The notes under the pieces: generated by a model | Databases searched by the model: none | What the model was told of the DNA's origin: nothing | The model's input: only the letters and a program-made list of their open reading frames with translations | NCBI GenBank assembly: GCA_963920635.1 | Contig: OY987298.1 | Span: forward strand, 117,294,035-117,358,034 | Direction of reading: 5' to 3' | DNA: 64,000 bases | Source: Pseudeuparius sepicola | Lineage: Eukaryota > Arthropoda > Insecta > Coleoptera > Anthribidae | Part shown: piece after piece, positions 34,501 to 46,253 of the stretch | Layout: each line of letters opens with the position of its first letter | How positions within the stretch are numbered: position 1 is the stretch's first letter | Translations under genes and position numbers: made by a program

Positions 34501-35529
34501 TTCACATGACCCATTTATTTGGCAAAATTATTACTTGTACCTATCACATTTTTAAAGTAAAAATCAAGCGCACAATTTGGTCTAGAATTTAAATTTACTC
34601 TTTTTGCACGACCAGGCCATTTCATGCCCTAGGGATTAAACCATTTTACACAAAAGCAAAAAGTAGGTACTTTGTGAATAATAATTATTTATTTTCTAAA
34701 ATTTATTTGTGGCGCAATGGATTATTAATTATTTATTTATAATTCCTGGAGGAATAATAATAATGAGTATTATTATATGCCAGTCGACATACATAATGTC
34801 GCGGTAGAAAATATTTTCTTCGGGTACTCGGAAATATAAATATTTGCTAACATACTAACATTCAAAACAAGCGAAACACAAATAAGGGAGACTGAGACTA
34901 ATAAAATGAAAAATGAACCATCTGATATCGATTGAAAGTTCCCCTGACGTGGTTTCCGAGCCCGGTGAGGTACGCCGAAGTAGGGGGAAGTAGGGGAACC
35001 ACGAGTTCCAGCGAACGCCCGCCCGCCCGCCTATCTCCGTACGTCTAATTCCTGCTCGAATGGCCAATTCACGGATCATTTTATTGCCGGGCAATGGGTT
35101 CGTAGTTTTCAAATCATAGCCAAACGAACAAACGTATCGACTTGAAAGTAGTCTTAAAATAATGTTATAGAATGCCTCAATCGTCGTTGTGTCCTTCGAA
35201 TTATTTTTGAGCGGTGGAAATACTCGAAATTCTTAACCGAATATAGTCGAATTTCGGGTATGTTTGGCATTTTTTTTCACAGTGTCGCATTAGTCCTGCA
35301 CAGTTCGTGATACACAACGACGATTCTTCGTAGTTTTATCTAAGCCACAAAAAAAAATCAAGTGAAAATATTAAGAAGTGCAAGTAGGAGATGTAAACTA
35401 CGAAACCCTTGAAAATGGGGGGTATCGTAGCGCCTTAACCTATATATTTTGTGGAGAATACTATACCTCTGGACGCTGGTAGTACATTGAATCTGGGACT
35501 TGCAAAGCAAACCTAGCAATACGGTAGAA
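31572..35529. other. unique core of the duplicated segment, no confident gene
   Basis: It contains a short hairpin (31613-31708, arms beginning CTTTTAATTGTTTTATTTC), a C-run at about 31768-31781, GC-rich patches at 33316-33350 and 34960-35045, and a possible transposase-related fragment on minus (listed separately). The duplicate is at 37822-41779. Short ORFs (60-128 aa) are identical in both copies simply because the DNA is identical. Confidence 0.45.
33480..33623 (-). pseudogene. possible Mutator-like transposase-domain fragment
   Basis: The minus-strand frame begins EEFGNRIVNLDFIIEQLQKF and continues HEPFIACTFADM, after which the pattern is lost. A hydrophobic 'G.RIV.....I.QLQ..' block followed by 'H..F.C.F.DM' resembles the start of a repeat-derived Mutator-like transposase domain found in many insect genomes. 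This is recognition from memory of the pattern only. The Cys pairs expected next are not in frame. An identical copy is at 39730-39873. Confidence 0.3.
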
Positions 35530-36019
35530 AAGAAGTTCTACAGGGTTACTTAGTTCATGTCAGTGGCGTACGTGCCGGGTAGGAGCAAAAAGTATATTTA
35601 AAAAAATCGTGGCTGCTGCAAAAGATGTCGGATTTGGTCTGGCGGACGAAAATACGTCCTAAATGCCCAAAAGAAGATCTCCAAGGGTAGCTAGTTTATG
35701 TCAGGGGCGTACGCGTTGGACGGAGGCGAAAAATATATTAAAAAAGAATCGTGACTGCTTTCGACGGCGACGGCGCTTAATCTGGCGGACGAAACACGTC
35801 CTAAATGCCCAAAAGAAGATCTCCAAAGGTAGCTATTTTATGTCAGGGGCGTACGGGCTGGACGGACGCGATAAATACATTTAAAAAAATCGTTGCTGCT
35901 TTCAAAGGTGACGGCGTGTGATCTGACAACCGAAAACACGACTTAAATGCCCAAAAAGAGATTTCCGCGGATAGCTAATTTATGTCAGGGGCGTCCGGGC
36001 TGGACGGACGCAATAAATA
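35530..36019 (+). repeat. 142-bp satellite, ~3.4 units (duplication copy 1)
   Basis: Units contain the marks TCGTGGCTGCT, GGTGACGGCG, AAATGCCCAAAAGAAGATCT, GTAGCTAGTTTATGTCAGGG and GCGTACGGGCTGGACGGACG. Spacing between TCGTGGCT starts is 141-142 bases (35607, 35749, 35890). The first unit is the most diverged. The 73-aa ORF here is a by-product of the repeat. Confidence 0.85.
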
Positions 36020-36313
36020 CAGTGACCGGCAGAAAGTTGGACACAAATGGAAAACTTTTTTATTATTAATTTCTCAGAAAATGTTATTCTTGATAAAAGT
36101 TGGTGCATCATTTCAAACTCAAAACGCACATATCAAAATTTAAATATCTCTTTTCTTATACGAAGTAGATTCAAAAATGTCAAAATAATTCAAGAGTAAA
36201 GTACCCTTATTTTTTAAAATACGGTAAAAAGTTGCTTACAAAAGTTGTTTGGAGTCAAAGGTGGATGTCAGATTTAAAGTCACAGCCACCTAGTAAAAAA
36301 AAGAAATTTAACT
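36020..36313. mobile_element. truncated copy of the 487-bp MITE
   Basis: Starts CAGTGACCGGCAGAAAGTTG after TA, within the satellite, and is cut after 294 bases by the duplication junction (the AAGAAATTTAACT end). The intact version is at 42270-42756. Confidence 0.85.
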
Positions 36314-36726
36314 GCTGACCACCCCTGTACAATTTTTATTTAAAGCTCGATTTTCATAAACTTTTTTTGTTGGATAGAGCTTTAATAATGGCATTAAATG
36401 CATAACTCAGGTGCCTCGTGCAATAAATTTATGGCCCACTGAGACTGTGTTTTAGTGCTGAAATTTCGAGAAGTACTATTAGGGATTTTTTACAGGAAAA
36501 TTAATGCCGGATTCTTATTAAACGTTGTTGGAAACCCAAACATACCAATTTGTATTACAAAATGGAGGACTAATTGAAATGACTGAAATTTGAGTTTATG
36601 TTATGTTGTGTTGTTTGTTCATATAAATGGCAACGAAGACAAAATAATAGTAATTGCCCCCCTCCCCCGCACAAGCATGTGGTTGCTTCTGGGGTACTCC
36701 TAGTTTGGAGTATTGTGAGCATGAGA

Positions 36727-36757
<31 letters not shown>

Positions 36758-39700
36758 TTGTCGATGTTAATAATTGAAAAATAATAATTTTGTTTTCTAA
36801 TAAATTTTTAAAAGAATATGAGTTCCTCATGAATATTTTAGTGTAAAACATTACCAGAAATTAAGAAAATTAATTACAAATTGTTACGTTTTTGTTTCGA
36901 ACATCTCACTGCGTATAAGAATCAGGCTTTACTTTTCCTTTTAATTTTTTTTGGAACACCCTGTAGAGCTACGGTAATGCAAATTGGTACGTTTCGGTTT
37001 CCAACAACGCCAAATAAGTATCCAGCATTAATTTTCCTGTAAAAGATCCCTAATAGTACTTCTCGAAATTTCAGCATTAAAACACCGTCTCACAATGGGC
37101 CACGAATTTAACGCACGAGGCACCTGACTTATGCATTTAATGCAATTTTTGAAGCTCTATCCAACAAAAAAAGAAGTTTATGAAAATCGAGCTAAAAATA
37201 AAAATTTTACAGGGATCAGTCCTTAAGTGGAGCACTAAAAATTTTGAAACGCCCTGTAGAGCTACGGTAATGCAAATTGGTACGTTTGGGTTTCGAAAAA
37301 CGCTGAATAAGACTCCGGTATTAATTTTCCTTTAAAAAATCCCTAATAGTACTTCTCGAAATTTCAGCATTAAAACACAGTCTCAGTGGGCCATGAACTT
37401 AACGCACGAGGCACCTGAATTATGTATTTAATGCCATTTGTTAAGCTCTAACCAGCAAAAAAAAGTTTATGAAAATCGACCTATAAATAAAAATTTTACA
37501 GGGGTGATTAGTCCTAAGTGGGGCACTAAAAATTTTGAAACACCTTGTAGAGCTACGGTAATGCAAATTGGTGTTTGGGTTTCGAACAACGCCGAAAGGG
37601 AATCCGGTATTAATTTTCCTCTAAAAAAATGCCTAATAGTACTTCTCGAAATTTCAGCACTAAAACACCGTCTCAGTGGGCCATGGAATTAACGCACGAG
37701 GCACCTGAATTATGCATTTAATGCCATTTGTGAAGCTCTATCCAACAAAAAAAAGTTTATCAAAATCGAGCTATAAATAGAAATTTTACAGGGGTGGTCA
37801 GTCCTTAAGTGGGACACACTGTATATAAAAAAAACGAAAATACTTTAATATATCCCTATAGTCCTTTTAATTGTTTTATTTCTGAAAAGGAACACATAAT
37901 GTGGCGGAATATATCACATTATGCGCTCTTTTTTTGAAATAAAGCAATAATTAAAAGTAATTCTATATTCCAGTGCGAGATCCTAGTTCAAATTTCCCGC
38001 TTCTCCCCCTTTGCCCCTCCCCCCCCCCCCCGCAGAATTCCTTACAGAAATTCCAACCAAGGTTCATCCAACCCGGTAAGGTGGCGCTGACCGTTCTGCC
38101 TCCTGTCCGCGGTGTTGCCAGGGAAAAGCATTGACGCCGCATTTCTTAAGAGGCTACGATACTTATGAAATCCGCCCAAAGTGCCCGACTCAATTCAGGA
38201 CAAACGTCGCTCGATTAGATATGCCTATCCTTTTCCTTCCTCTAGTCCCCACGACTCCCCACTCCAGCCTGCCCCTTCATAGTGCTACGATTGAGGGGCA
38301 GGCCGGCCGTGGGTACTACACTGAGAAAAATCTGTCACTTTGTAAAAAAACCCTGTTTAATTCAATATGAGATATTATTCCTCAAACTCAAGCAGAAGCT
38401 TTTTTGTAACTAACAATAATCAATTCAATTACAATTGATATTGAATTCTAATGAATAATTTAAATGTAATATTTTATTTCAATAAATAGCGTGTTCTGGA
38501 ATTGATTCTATAATACTTCTTTTCTAAGCACATTCTTTTGTCAGAACAACATAACGTTTCATGGTGTTGAATTGAATAGGGATACATTTAACTGTTCATT
38601 ATACTGAAATTACAACTATTGTCACTGAATTTTTGCTGGATTTGTAATACTTAATTGTGGGTACTAATATCAATTATAGCCATTCACTTGCAGTGTTCAT
38701 TATGACTACGAACGATATAGAGTGTAGGGTTGATTCAAAACCTTTAATTTGCGGTCACTGTGTGCACTCCTAAGTTAACCCCCAGTTAACCCTGAAAAAA
38801 TCAGCTTGTTTTAAAGAATTTTTTTTTACCCTTATAAAGCACTTTAGATAGTGGTGATCTTTTACCTATATCTCGTGAAGTATTGAAGTTAAAAAAAAAA
38901 CTTCATGAGGGAAAGTTGTAGAGAACGTAATAATGTATACATAAGAAGAAAAAAAATTGTACACATGAGAAGAAAAAAAATTGCAAAAAAATGTTTGCAA
39001 AACCACTCCTATTGCGGGGTTCGTAACACGACTTCGACGGTGATTTTTTGGGGTTATACTCAGGACGCTACCCACAACCAACCCTGAAAATATCTACCTG
39101 TTAAGAATCATTTTTTTTTCTATCTCTATAAAAAAATGACAATTTGCTTGGACTATGATTACTTACATTGATGAATATAAAAGTTGCAATTAAGTTATTT
39201 TGTTCATCCAATGAATTATAATGTTTTTTCAGTTGCTTCTGGGGTACTCTTATACAAATAAAATAAATTTAATTGTTTAAATAAAACATAAGATATTTTA
39301 AAACCGAGGTTATGCTTTCATTGTAGTATGCCAATTTTAGTATCGAAGTGACAATACGTCTTCTTAACGGAAATTCAAACTATTTTAAACTTATTGGTTC
39401 ATCTGCAATTACGTCAAAAGTATAGATTATATTGTTGGGACCACATGGATTTGCTTGTATATTTAAAGTAGGTAATGGAAAAGTGACTATATACACGAAC
39501 TCACTAAAATCACAACAGTCTTTTTTTCCTGTGTAGACGTGTAGATAATATGAAATAATAACTCGTGCCGGCCGCCGCCGACGGCCGCCGGGGTCACACG
39601 AGTCTCGCCGATGCCGACGAAGAAGCGCGAATATATATTTAAAAAACGGCGGTGGCCTGTTTGCTTTATTGCAAAAATGATATTTTTCAGGGCGTTCACT

Positions 39701-42563
39701 TTTCGTTGGCAACACACTGCATAGCTTTTTGGCGTCGAAGCAATTTTACTATTATTTTTCATATCAGCAAAGGTGCATGCTATGAAGGGTTCGTGTATAA
39801 AAAAAAACTTCTGTAATTGCTCAATTATAAAATCTAAATTAACGATTCGATTACCGAATTCTTCTTGAACCACATTAGGGTCAGTTGAACATCTATTAAT
39901 GTTTGATTGGATAATTGTTCTGCATAATAGTGTTGCTACGACTAAAAAAGTGCGTCTAAAGTCTACTTCTTCAAAATGTTTTATATAACTAGTAGGTATT
40001 CCATATTTACATTTGTGTAATAATAAATAAATCTAACTAAAAACTTTCTACACTGTAAGAGTTAACTTTAGAGGGATTAGAGTGAATAGGCCATATTATA
40101 TCACAACGGTTTCGTTAATCTATAAAATTACATCCTCAAGGACTAATTTATAGAGTTACGAAACTGGTCTCCCTTTTTAAATAAAGTAATAGTTGTGAGA
40201 TAATAGGAGCTATTAATTTCTAATCCCTTGTAAATGTTCCATTCAAAGCCCTGTTTTTCCCATAAAGTTTGTTTCCCAAACCCTATGCACCTGCAGTACT
40301 ACTTATACCTAAATCCGAATAAGTGTGCAAAATGCAAAATATGTAGGTACCCCTCTCTCAAATTCTGGAAACCATATTAGGTACCTACGGGAATAAAAGC
40401 ACTCAAGCCCACAAATTACTCCTATTGGTTTCACTACATGTGACTGTTGTGACATCATTATCAAACATTATAGGTATTCTTGCCCTGACTGCCCCTTATT
40501 CTGACAAATCTGAATTATCGAACATCCTAGAAAATGTATTAAAATGTCATAAATTCGACAGACTGGAACAATAAAATGTACTATTTTTATTTTGCCCGAT
40601 TTTCAACTCCAATGACTTTCGAACAATCTTCTAACGAAGAAGTTTCTAAAACTGACTGGATGTCAGAATTATTATCGTTCCCTCTGGAAAGTATATAAAT
40701 TAGCTTTTATCATGCAGCGATTTACATAGGAATTCGTTTTCAAAAAATGCTTCACATGACCCATTTATTTGGCAAAATTATTACTTGTACCTATCACATT
40801 TTTAAAGTAAAAATCAAGCGCACAATTTGGTCTAGAATTTAAATTTACTCTTTTTGCACGACCAGGCCATTTCATGCCCTAGGGATTAAACCATTTTACA
40901 CAAAAGCAAAAAGTAGGTACTTTGTGAATAATAATTATTTATTTTCTAAAATTTATTTGTGGCGCAATGGATTATTAATTATTTATTTATAATTCCTGGA
41001 GGAATAATAATAATGAGTATTATTATATGCCAGTCGACATACATAATGTCGCGGTAGAAAATATTTTCTTCGGGTACTCGGAAATATAAATATTTGCTAA
41101 CATACTAACATTCAAAACAAGCGAAACACAAATAAGGGAGACTGAGACTAATAAAATGAAAAATGAACCATCTGATATCGATTGAAAGTTCCCCTGACGT
41201 GGTTTCCGAGCCCGGTGAGGTACGCCGAAGTAGGGGGAAGTAGGGGAACCACGAGTTCCAGCGAACGCCCGCCCGCCCGCCTATCTCCGTACGTCTAATT
41301 CCTGCTCGAATGGCCAATTCACGGATCATTTTATTGCCGGGCAATGGGTTCGTAGTTTTCAAATCATAGCCAAACGAACAAACGTATCGACTTGAAAGTA
41401 GTCTTAAAATAATGTTATAGAATGCCTCAATCGTCGTTGTGTCCTTCGAATTATTTTTGAGCGGTGGAAATACTCGAAATTCTTAACCGAATATAGTCGA
41501 ATTTCGGGTATGTTTGGCATTTTTTTTCACAGTGTCGCATTAGTCCTGCACAGTTCGTGATACACAACGACGATTCTTCGTAGTTTTATCTAAGCCACAA
41601 AAAAAAATCAAGTGAAAATATTAAGAAGTGCAAGTAGGAGATGTAAACTACGAAACCCTTGAAAATGGGGGGTATCGTAGCGCCTTAACCTATATATTTT
41701 GTGGAGAATACTATACCTCTGGACGCTGGTAGTACATTGAATCTGGGACTTGCAAAGCAAACCTAGCAATACGGTAGAAAAGAAGTTCTACAGGGTTACT
41801 TAGTTCATGTCAGTGGCGTACGTGCCGGGTAGGAGCAAAAAGTATATTTAAAAAAATCGTGGCTGCTGCAAAAGATGTCGGATTTGGTCTGGCGGACGAA
41901 AATACGTCCTAAATGCCCAAAAGAAGATCTCCAAGGGTAGCTAGTTTATGTCAGGGGCGTACGCGTTGGACGGAGGCGAAAAATATATTAAAAAAGAATC
42001 GTGACTGCTTTCGACGGCGACGGCGCTTAATCTGGCGGACGAAACACGTCCTAAATGCCCAAAAGAAGATCTCCAAAGGTAGCTATTTTATGTCAGGGGC
42101 GTACGGGCTGGACGGACGCGATAAATACATTTAAAAAAATCGTTGCTGCTTTCAAAGGTGACGGCGTGTGATCTGACAACCGAAAACACGACTTAAATGC
42201 CCAAAAAGAGATTTCCGCGGATAGCTAATTTATGTCAGGGGCGTCCGGGCTGGACGGACGCAATAAATACAGTGACCGGCAGAAAGTTGGACACAAATGG
42301 AAAACTTTTTTATTATTAATTTCTCAGAAAATGTTATTCTTGATAAAAGTTGGTGCATCATTTCAAACTCAAAACGCACATATCAAAATTTAAATATCTC
42401 TTTTCTTATACGAAGTAGATTCAAAAATGTCAAAATAATTCAAGAGTAAAGTACCCTTATTTTTTAAAATACGGTAAAAAGTTGCTTACAAAAGTTGTTT
42501 GGAGTCAAAGGTGGATGTCAGATTTAAAGTCACAGCCACCTAGTAAAAAAAAGAAATTTAACT
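36314..42563 (+). repeat. 6,250-bp tandem duplication, copy 2
   Basis: Identical to 30064-36313 except for T at 38436. It starts GCTGACCACCCCTGTACAAT inside a foldback-arm unit, so this copy of the foldback element keeps only about one third of its left arm but the whole right arm (to 37821). It ends inside the MITE at 42563, after which the MITE continues intact to 42756. Confidence 0.95.
41780..42269 (+). repeat. 142-bp satellite, ~3.4 units (duplication copy 2)
   Basis: Same sequence as 35530-36019. It is continuous, across the inserted MITE, with the main array beginning at 42757. Confidence 0.85.
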
Positions 42564-42756
42564 TTTTTTGTATTTTTTTCGACCATCCTGTGTATTACAA
42601 AACAATAAAATACCGCAAGCGCAACTTATCATCGGATAATACTTTAATTTGCTACTAAACTTTAATTTTGTTCGATTAGCAGCTAGAAATTTAAATTAAT
42701 CGAAATCAGAGTTTAAAAATATCAAAGTTTTGTGTCCAACTTTCTGCCGGTCACTG
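42270..42756. mobile_element. intact 487-bp Tc1/mariner-type MITE inserted in satellite
   Basis: Left end CAGTGACCGGCAGAAAGTTG and right end CAACTTTCTGCCGGTCACTG are exact inverses for about 27 bases. TA lies on both sides (42268-42269 and 42757-42758), and the satellite resumes in phase after it (TATATTTAAAAAAATCGTGG). The interior has no ORF. Related to the element at 1992-2348. Confidence 0.9.
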
Positions 42757-44905
42757 TATATTTAAAAAAATCGTGGCTGCTGTCAAAGGTGACGGCGTTT
42801 GATCACACAGCCAAAAACACGACCTACATGTCCAAGAGAAGATCTACACGGGTAGCTAGTTTCTGTCAGGGGCGTACGGGCTGGAAAAACGCGTAAAATA
42901 TATTTAAAAAAATCGTGGCTGCTTTCGAAGGTGACGGCGTTTGATCTGGCAGCCGAAAACACGACCTAAATGCCCAAAAGAAGATCTCCAAAGGTAGCTA
43001 GTTTATGTTAGGGGCGTACGGGCTGGACGGGCGCGATAAATATAATTTAAAAACTCGTGGCTGCTTTCGAAGGTGACGGCGTTTGATCTGACAGCCGAAA
43101 ACACGACCTAAATGTCCAAGAGAAGATCTCCAGGGGTAGCTAGTTTATGTTAGGGGCGTTCGGGCTGGACGGACGCGATAAATAAATTTAGAAAGATCGT
43201 GGCTGCTTTCAAAGGTGACGGCGTTTGATCTGACAGCCGAAAACACGACCTAAATGTCCAAGAGAAGATCTCCAGGGGTAGCTAGTTTATGTCAGGGGCG
43301 TTCGGGCTGGACGGACGCGATAAATAAATTTAGAAAGATCGTGGCTGCTTTCAAAGGTGACGGCGTTTGATCTGACAGCCGAAAACACGACCTAAATGGC
43401 CAAAAGGAGATCTCCAGGGGTAGCTAGTTTATGTCAGGGGCGTACGGGATGGACGTACGCGATAAATATATTTAAAAAAATCGTGGCTGCTTTCGAAGGT
43501 GACGGCGTGTGATCTGACAGCCGAAAACACGACATAAATGCTCAAAAGAAGATCTCCAGGGGTAGCTAGTTTATGTCAGGGGCGTATGGGCTGGATGGAA
43601 GCAATAAATATATTTTAAAAAAATCATGGCTGGATTCAAAGGTGACGGCGTGTGATCTGACAGCCGAAAACACGACACAAATGCCCAAAAGAAGATCTCC
43701 AGGAGTAGCTAGTTTATGTCAGGGGCGTACGGGCTGGACGAACGCAACAAATATATTTTAAAAAATCGTGGCTGCTTTCAAAGGTGACGGCGTGTGATCT
43801 CCCAGCCAAAAACACGACCTAAATGCCCAAAAGAAGATCTCGAGGGGTAGCTAGTTTATGTCAGGGGCGTACGGGATAAACCGAGGGATAAACGTACGCG
43901 ACAAATATATTTAAAAAAATCGTGGCTGCTTTCGAAGGTGACGGCGTTTGATCTGGCAGCCGAAAACACAACCCAAATGCCCAAAAGAAGATCTCCAAAG
44001 GTAGCTAGTTTATGTCAGGGGCGTACGGGCTGGACGGAAGCGATAAATATATTTAAAAAAAATCGTGGCTGCTTTCAATGGTGACGGCGTGTGATCTCAC
44101 AGCCAAAAACACGACCTAAATGCCCAAACGAAGATCTCGAGGGGTAGCTAGTTTATGTCAGAAGCGTACGGGCTGGACGGGCGCGATAAATAATATTTTT
44201 TAAAAAATCGTGCCTGGATTTAAAGTGACGGCGTGTGATCTGACAGCCGAAAACACGACACAAATGCCCAAAAGAAGATCTCCGGGAGTAGCTAGTTTAT
44301 GTCAGGGGCGTACGGGCTGGACGAACGCAATAAATATATTTAAAAAAATCGTGGCTGCTTTCAAAGGTGACGGCGTGTGATCTCACAGCCAAAAACACGA
44401 CCTAAATGCCCAAACGAAGATCTCGAGGGGTAGCTAGTTTATGTCAGAAGCGTACGGGCTGGACGGGCGCGATAAATATATTTAAAAAAATCGTGGCTGC
44501 TTTCGAAGGTGATGGTGTGTGATCTGACAGCCGAAAACACCACCTAAGTGCCCAAAAGAAGATCTCCAGAGGTAGCTAGTTTATGTCAGCGGCGTACAGG
44601 CTGGACGGGCGCGATAAATATATTTTAAAGTCGTGGCTGCTTTCAAAGGTGACGGCGTTTGATCTGACAGCCGAAAACACGACCTAAATGCCCAAAAGAA
44701 GATCTCCAGAGGTAGCTAGTTTATGTCAAGGGCGTACGGGCTGGACGGGCGCGATAAATATAATTTAAAAAATCGTGGCTGCTTTCGAAGGTGACGGCGT
44801 ATGATCTCACAGCCGAAAACACGACCTAAATGTCCAAGAGAAGATCTCCAGGGGTAGCTAGTTTATGGCAGGGGCGTACGGGAAGGACGGACGCGTAGGC
44901 GCGTA
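42757..44905 (+). repeat. 142-bp satellite array, ~15 units
   Basis: TCGTGGCTGC-type unit starts were placed at 42771, 42913, 43055, 43197, 43339, 43481, 43624, 43766, 43920, 44063, 44208, 44349, 44491, 44631 and 44773. Spacing is mostly 142, with one ~12-base insertion (near 43880). Units carry AGATCT and GATCTGACAGCCGAAAACAC. Neighbouring units share variants, which suggests local amplification. Ends in GGACGCGTAGGCGCG. Confidence 0.92.
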
Positions 44906-44932
44906 GGGAGTGTTTTCGGCTGTCAGATCACT
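44906..44932 (-). repeat. inverted stub of the satellite at the array edge
   Basis: GTGTTTTCGGCTGTCAGATCAC is the reverse complement of a piece of the satellite unit. It joins the direct array to the following foldback arm, so the array ends in a short inversion. Confidence 0.7.
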
Positions 44933-45467
44933 CTGAATAAGAATCCGGCATTAATTTCCCTCTAAAAAATCCCTAATAGATACTTCTCGAAATTTCAGCA
45001 CTAAAACACCGTCTCGGTGGGACATGAATTTAACGCACGAGGCACCTAAACTATGCATTTAATGCCATTTTTTATGCTCTAAGTACCCAACTACCCAACA
45101 AAAAGAAGTTTATGAAAATCGAGCTATAAACAAAAATTTTACAGGGATGGTCAGTCCTTAGTGGGGCACTAAAGATTTTGACACTCCCCGTAGAGCTACG
45201 GTAATGCAAATTGACTCGTTTGGGTTTCCAACAACGCTGAATAAGAATCCAGCATTAATTTTCCTCTAAAAAAATCCCTAATTGTACTTCTCGAAATTTC
45301 CGCACTAAAACACCGTCTCAGTGGGACATAAATTTAACGCACGAGGCACCTAAATTATGCATTTAATGCCATTTTTTATGCTCAAAAAAACAAAAAAAGT
45401 TTACGAAAATCGAGCTATAAAAATAAAAATTTTACAGGGGTGGTCAGTCCTTAAGTGGGACACACTG
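44933..45467. mobile_element. truncated right arm of the foldback family
   Basis: Two units match the right arm of the 29445-31571 element in the same orientation, ending TCCTTAAGTGGGACACACTG next to TA. No left arm is present on this side. Together with the left end at 29445 it brackets the whole duplicated, satellite-bearing block. Confidence 0.8.
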
Positions 45468-45636
45468 TATATTAATATAACCTAGGTACCTACTTAATTA
45501 ACAAATCTAACATATTTTTTCTCAACCTTATTTTTTATTGTTTTTTTAACAATAAAAAATAGCACTATTTTCGTTTTGAATTTTTAGTCCTAGACCTAGG
45601 TAGGTATACCTATATTGTTCAAGACCAAGAATTATC

Positions 45637-46051
45637 GTTTCCCGTGGTGTATGTCTGCCCCGATTTTTGGAGGTCCCTGAACACGAATCTGACCTTCGAC
45701 GCGTGCCGAATGTCGGGCGAAAACAGCCAGGTCGGACGTAAACACGGCATAAATCTTTCAAATTTTCGGTTTTTCCGCGGGTTTTCCCGGAGTTTCGATG
45801 TTGCAAAAGGTGCAAAATAGTGTGGTGATCAGTTTGAGCTGCATATAGTAAAAATTCATCCGGATTATAACCACAAATATCGCCGTGTAATGTGAGGTGC
45901 CAAAAACAAATTTGAAAATTCATTTTCTCGGAAACTACGTCCGAGCGCCAAAAGCTAAGGTCAGATTCGTGTTCAGGGACCTCGAAAATAGAAGGGCAGC
46001 CAAAATTTCAAAAAAATCGGGGCAGACATACACCACGGGAAAGTTTTACCG
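45637..46051. mobile_element. MITE with GTGGTGTATGTCTGCCCC arms and 8-bp direct repeat
   Basis: TTTCCCGTGGTGTATGTCTG on the left is mirrored by CAGACATACACCACGGGAAA on the right. The complementarity continues inward through CCCCGATTTTT and the block around GTCCCTGAACACGAATCTGA. GAATTATC flanks both edges (45629-45636, 46052-46059) if the right terminus is taken as GTTTTACC; the left terminus then lacks ~7 bases. The 125-aa minus ORF over it is incidental. Confidence 0.7.
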
Positions 46052-46169
46052 AATTATCATTTAAATTGGGTCACTGTCACTAGATATACTTACTCCATAA
46101 TATCGTTGAGTGGAGGAATATATTAAGAGGCACTAGGTACTACAATCCTATCCCCGCTCGATTGAAATA

Positions 46170-46251
46170 CAGTCCCGGTCAATTGCTTTAGGACGACTTG
46201 AAGCGGTTTCTAATCGATGATAGGTCGTTCTAAGCCAATTGACCCAGACTG
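46170..46251. repeat. 82-nt TA-flanked hairpin (third copy of the 18.7-kb family)
   Basis: CAGTCCCGGTCAATTGCTTT pairs with the 3-prime half ending AAGCCAATTGACCCAGACTG. TA lies at both edges (46168-46169, 46252-46253). The loop region contains GAAGCGGTTTCTAATCGATG, conserved in the two copies at 18.7 kb. Size and pairing are those of a pre-miRNA, but the TA flanks suggest an extremely short MITE. Confidence 0.65.
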
Positions 46252-46253
46252 TA

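Larger units (their letters stand above)
30064..36313 (+). repeat. 6,250-bp tandem duplication, copy 1
   Basis: Every base checked matches the following copy at an offset of 6,250. The single difference noticed is A at 32186 versus T at 38436. The left breakpoint lies in the third unit of the foldback left arm, just after an odd insertion (GATGA) next to a repeated CTGACCACC. The right breakpoint lies inside a 487-bp MITE, which is cut to its first 294 bases here. The breakpoints share no obvious homology. Confidence 0.95.

Noticed and set aside
35663..35884. Arg/Lys-rich 73-aa ORF (also at 41913-42134 and a similar one at 43573)
   Set aside because: These are translations of the 142-bp satellite, not genes.
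42757..44905. CRISPR array
   Set aside because: The repeat is a 142-bp head-to-tail satellite without unique spacers, in eukaryotic DNA.
45546..45923. 125-aa minus-strand ORF
   Set aside because: It falls inside an inverted-repeat MITE and has no conserved motif.
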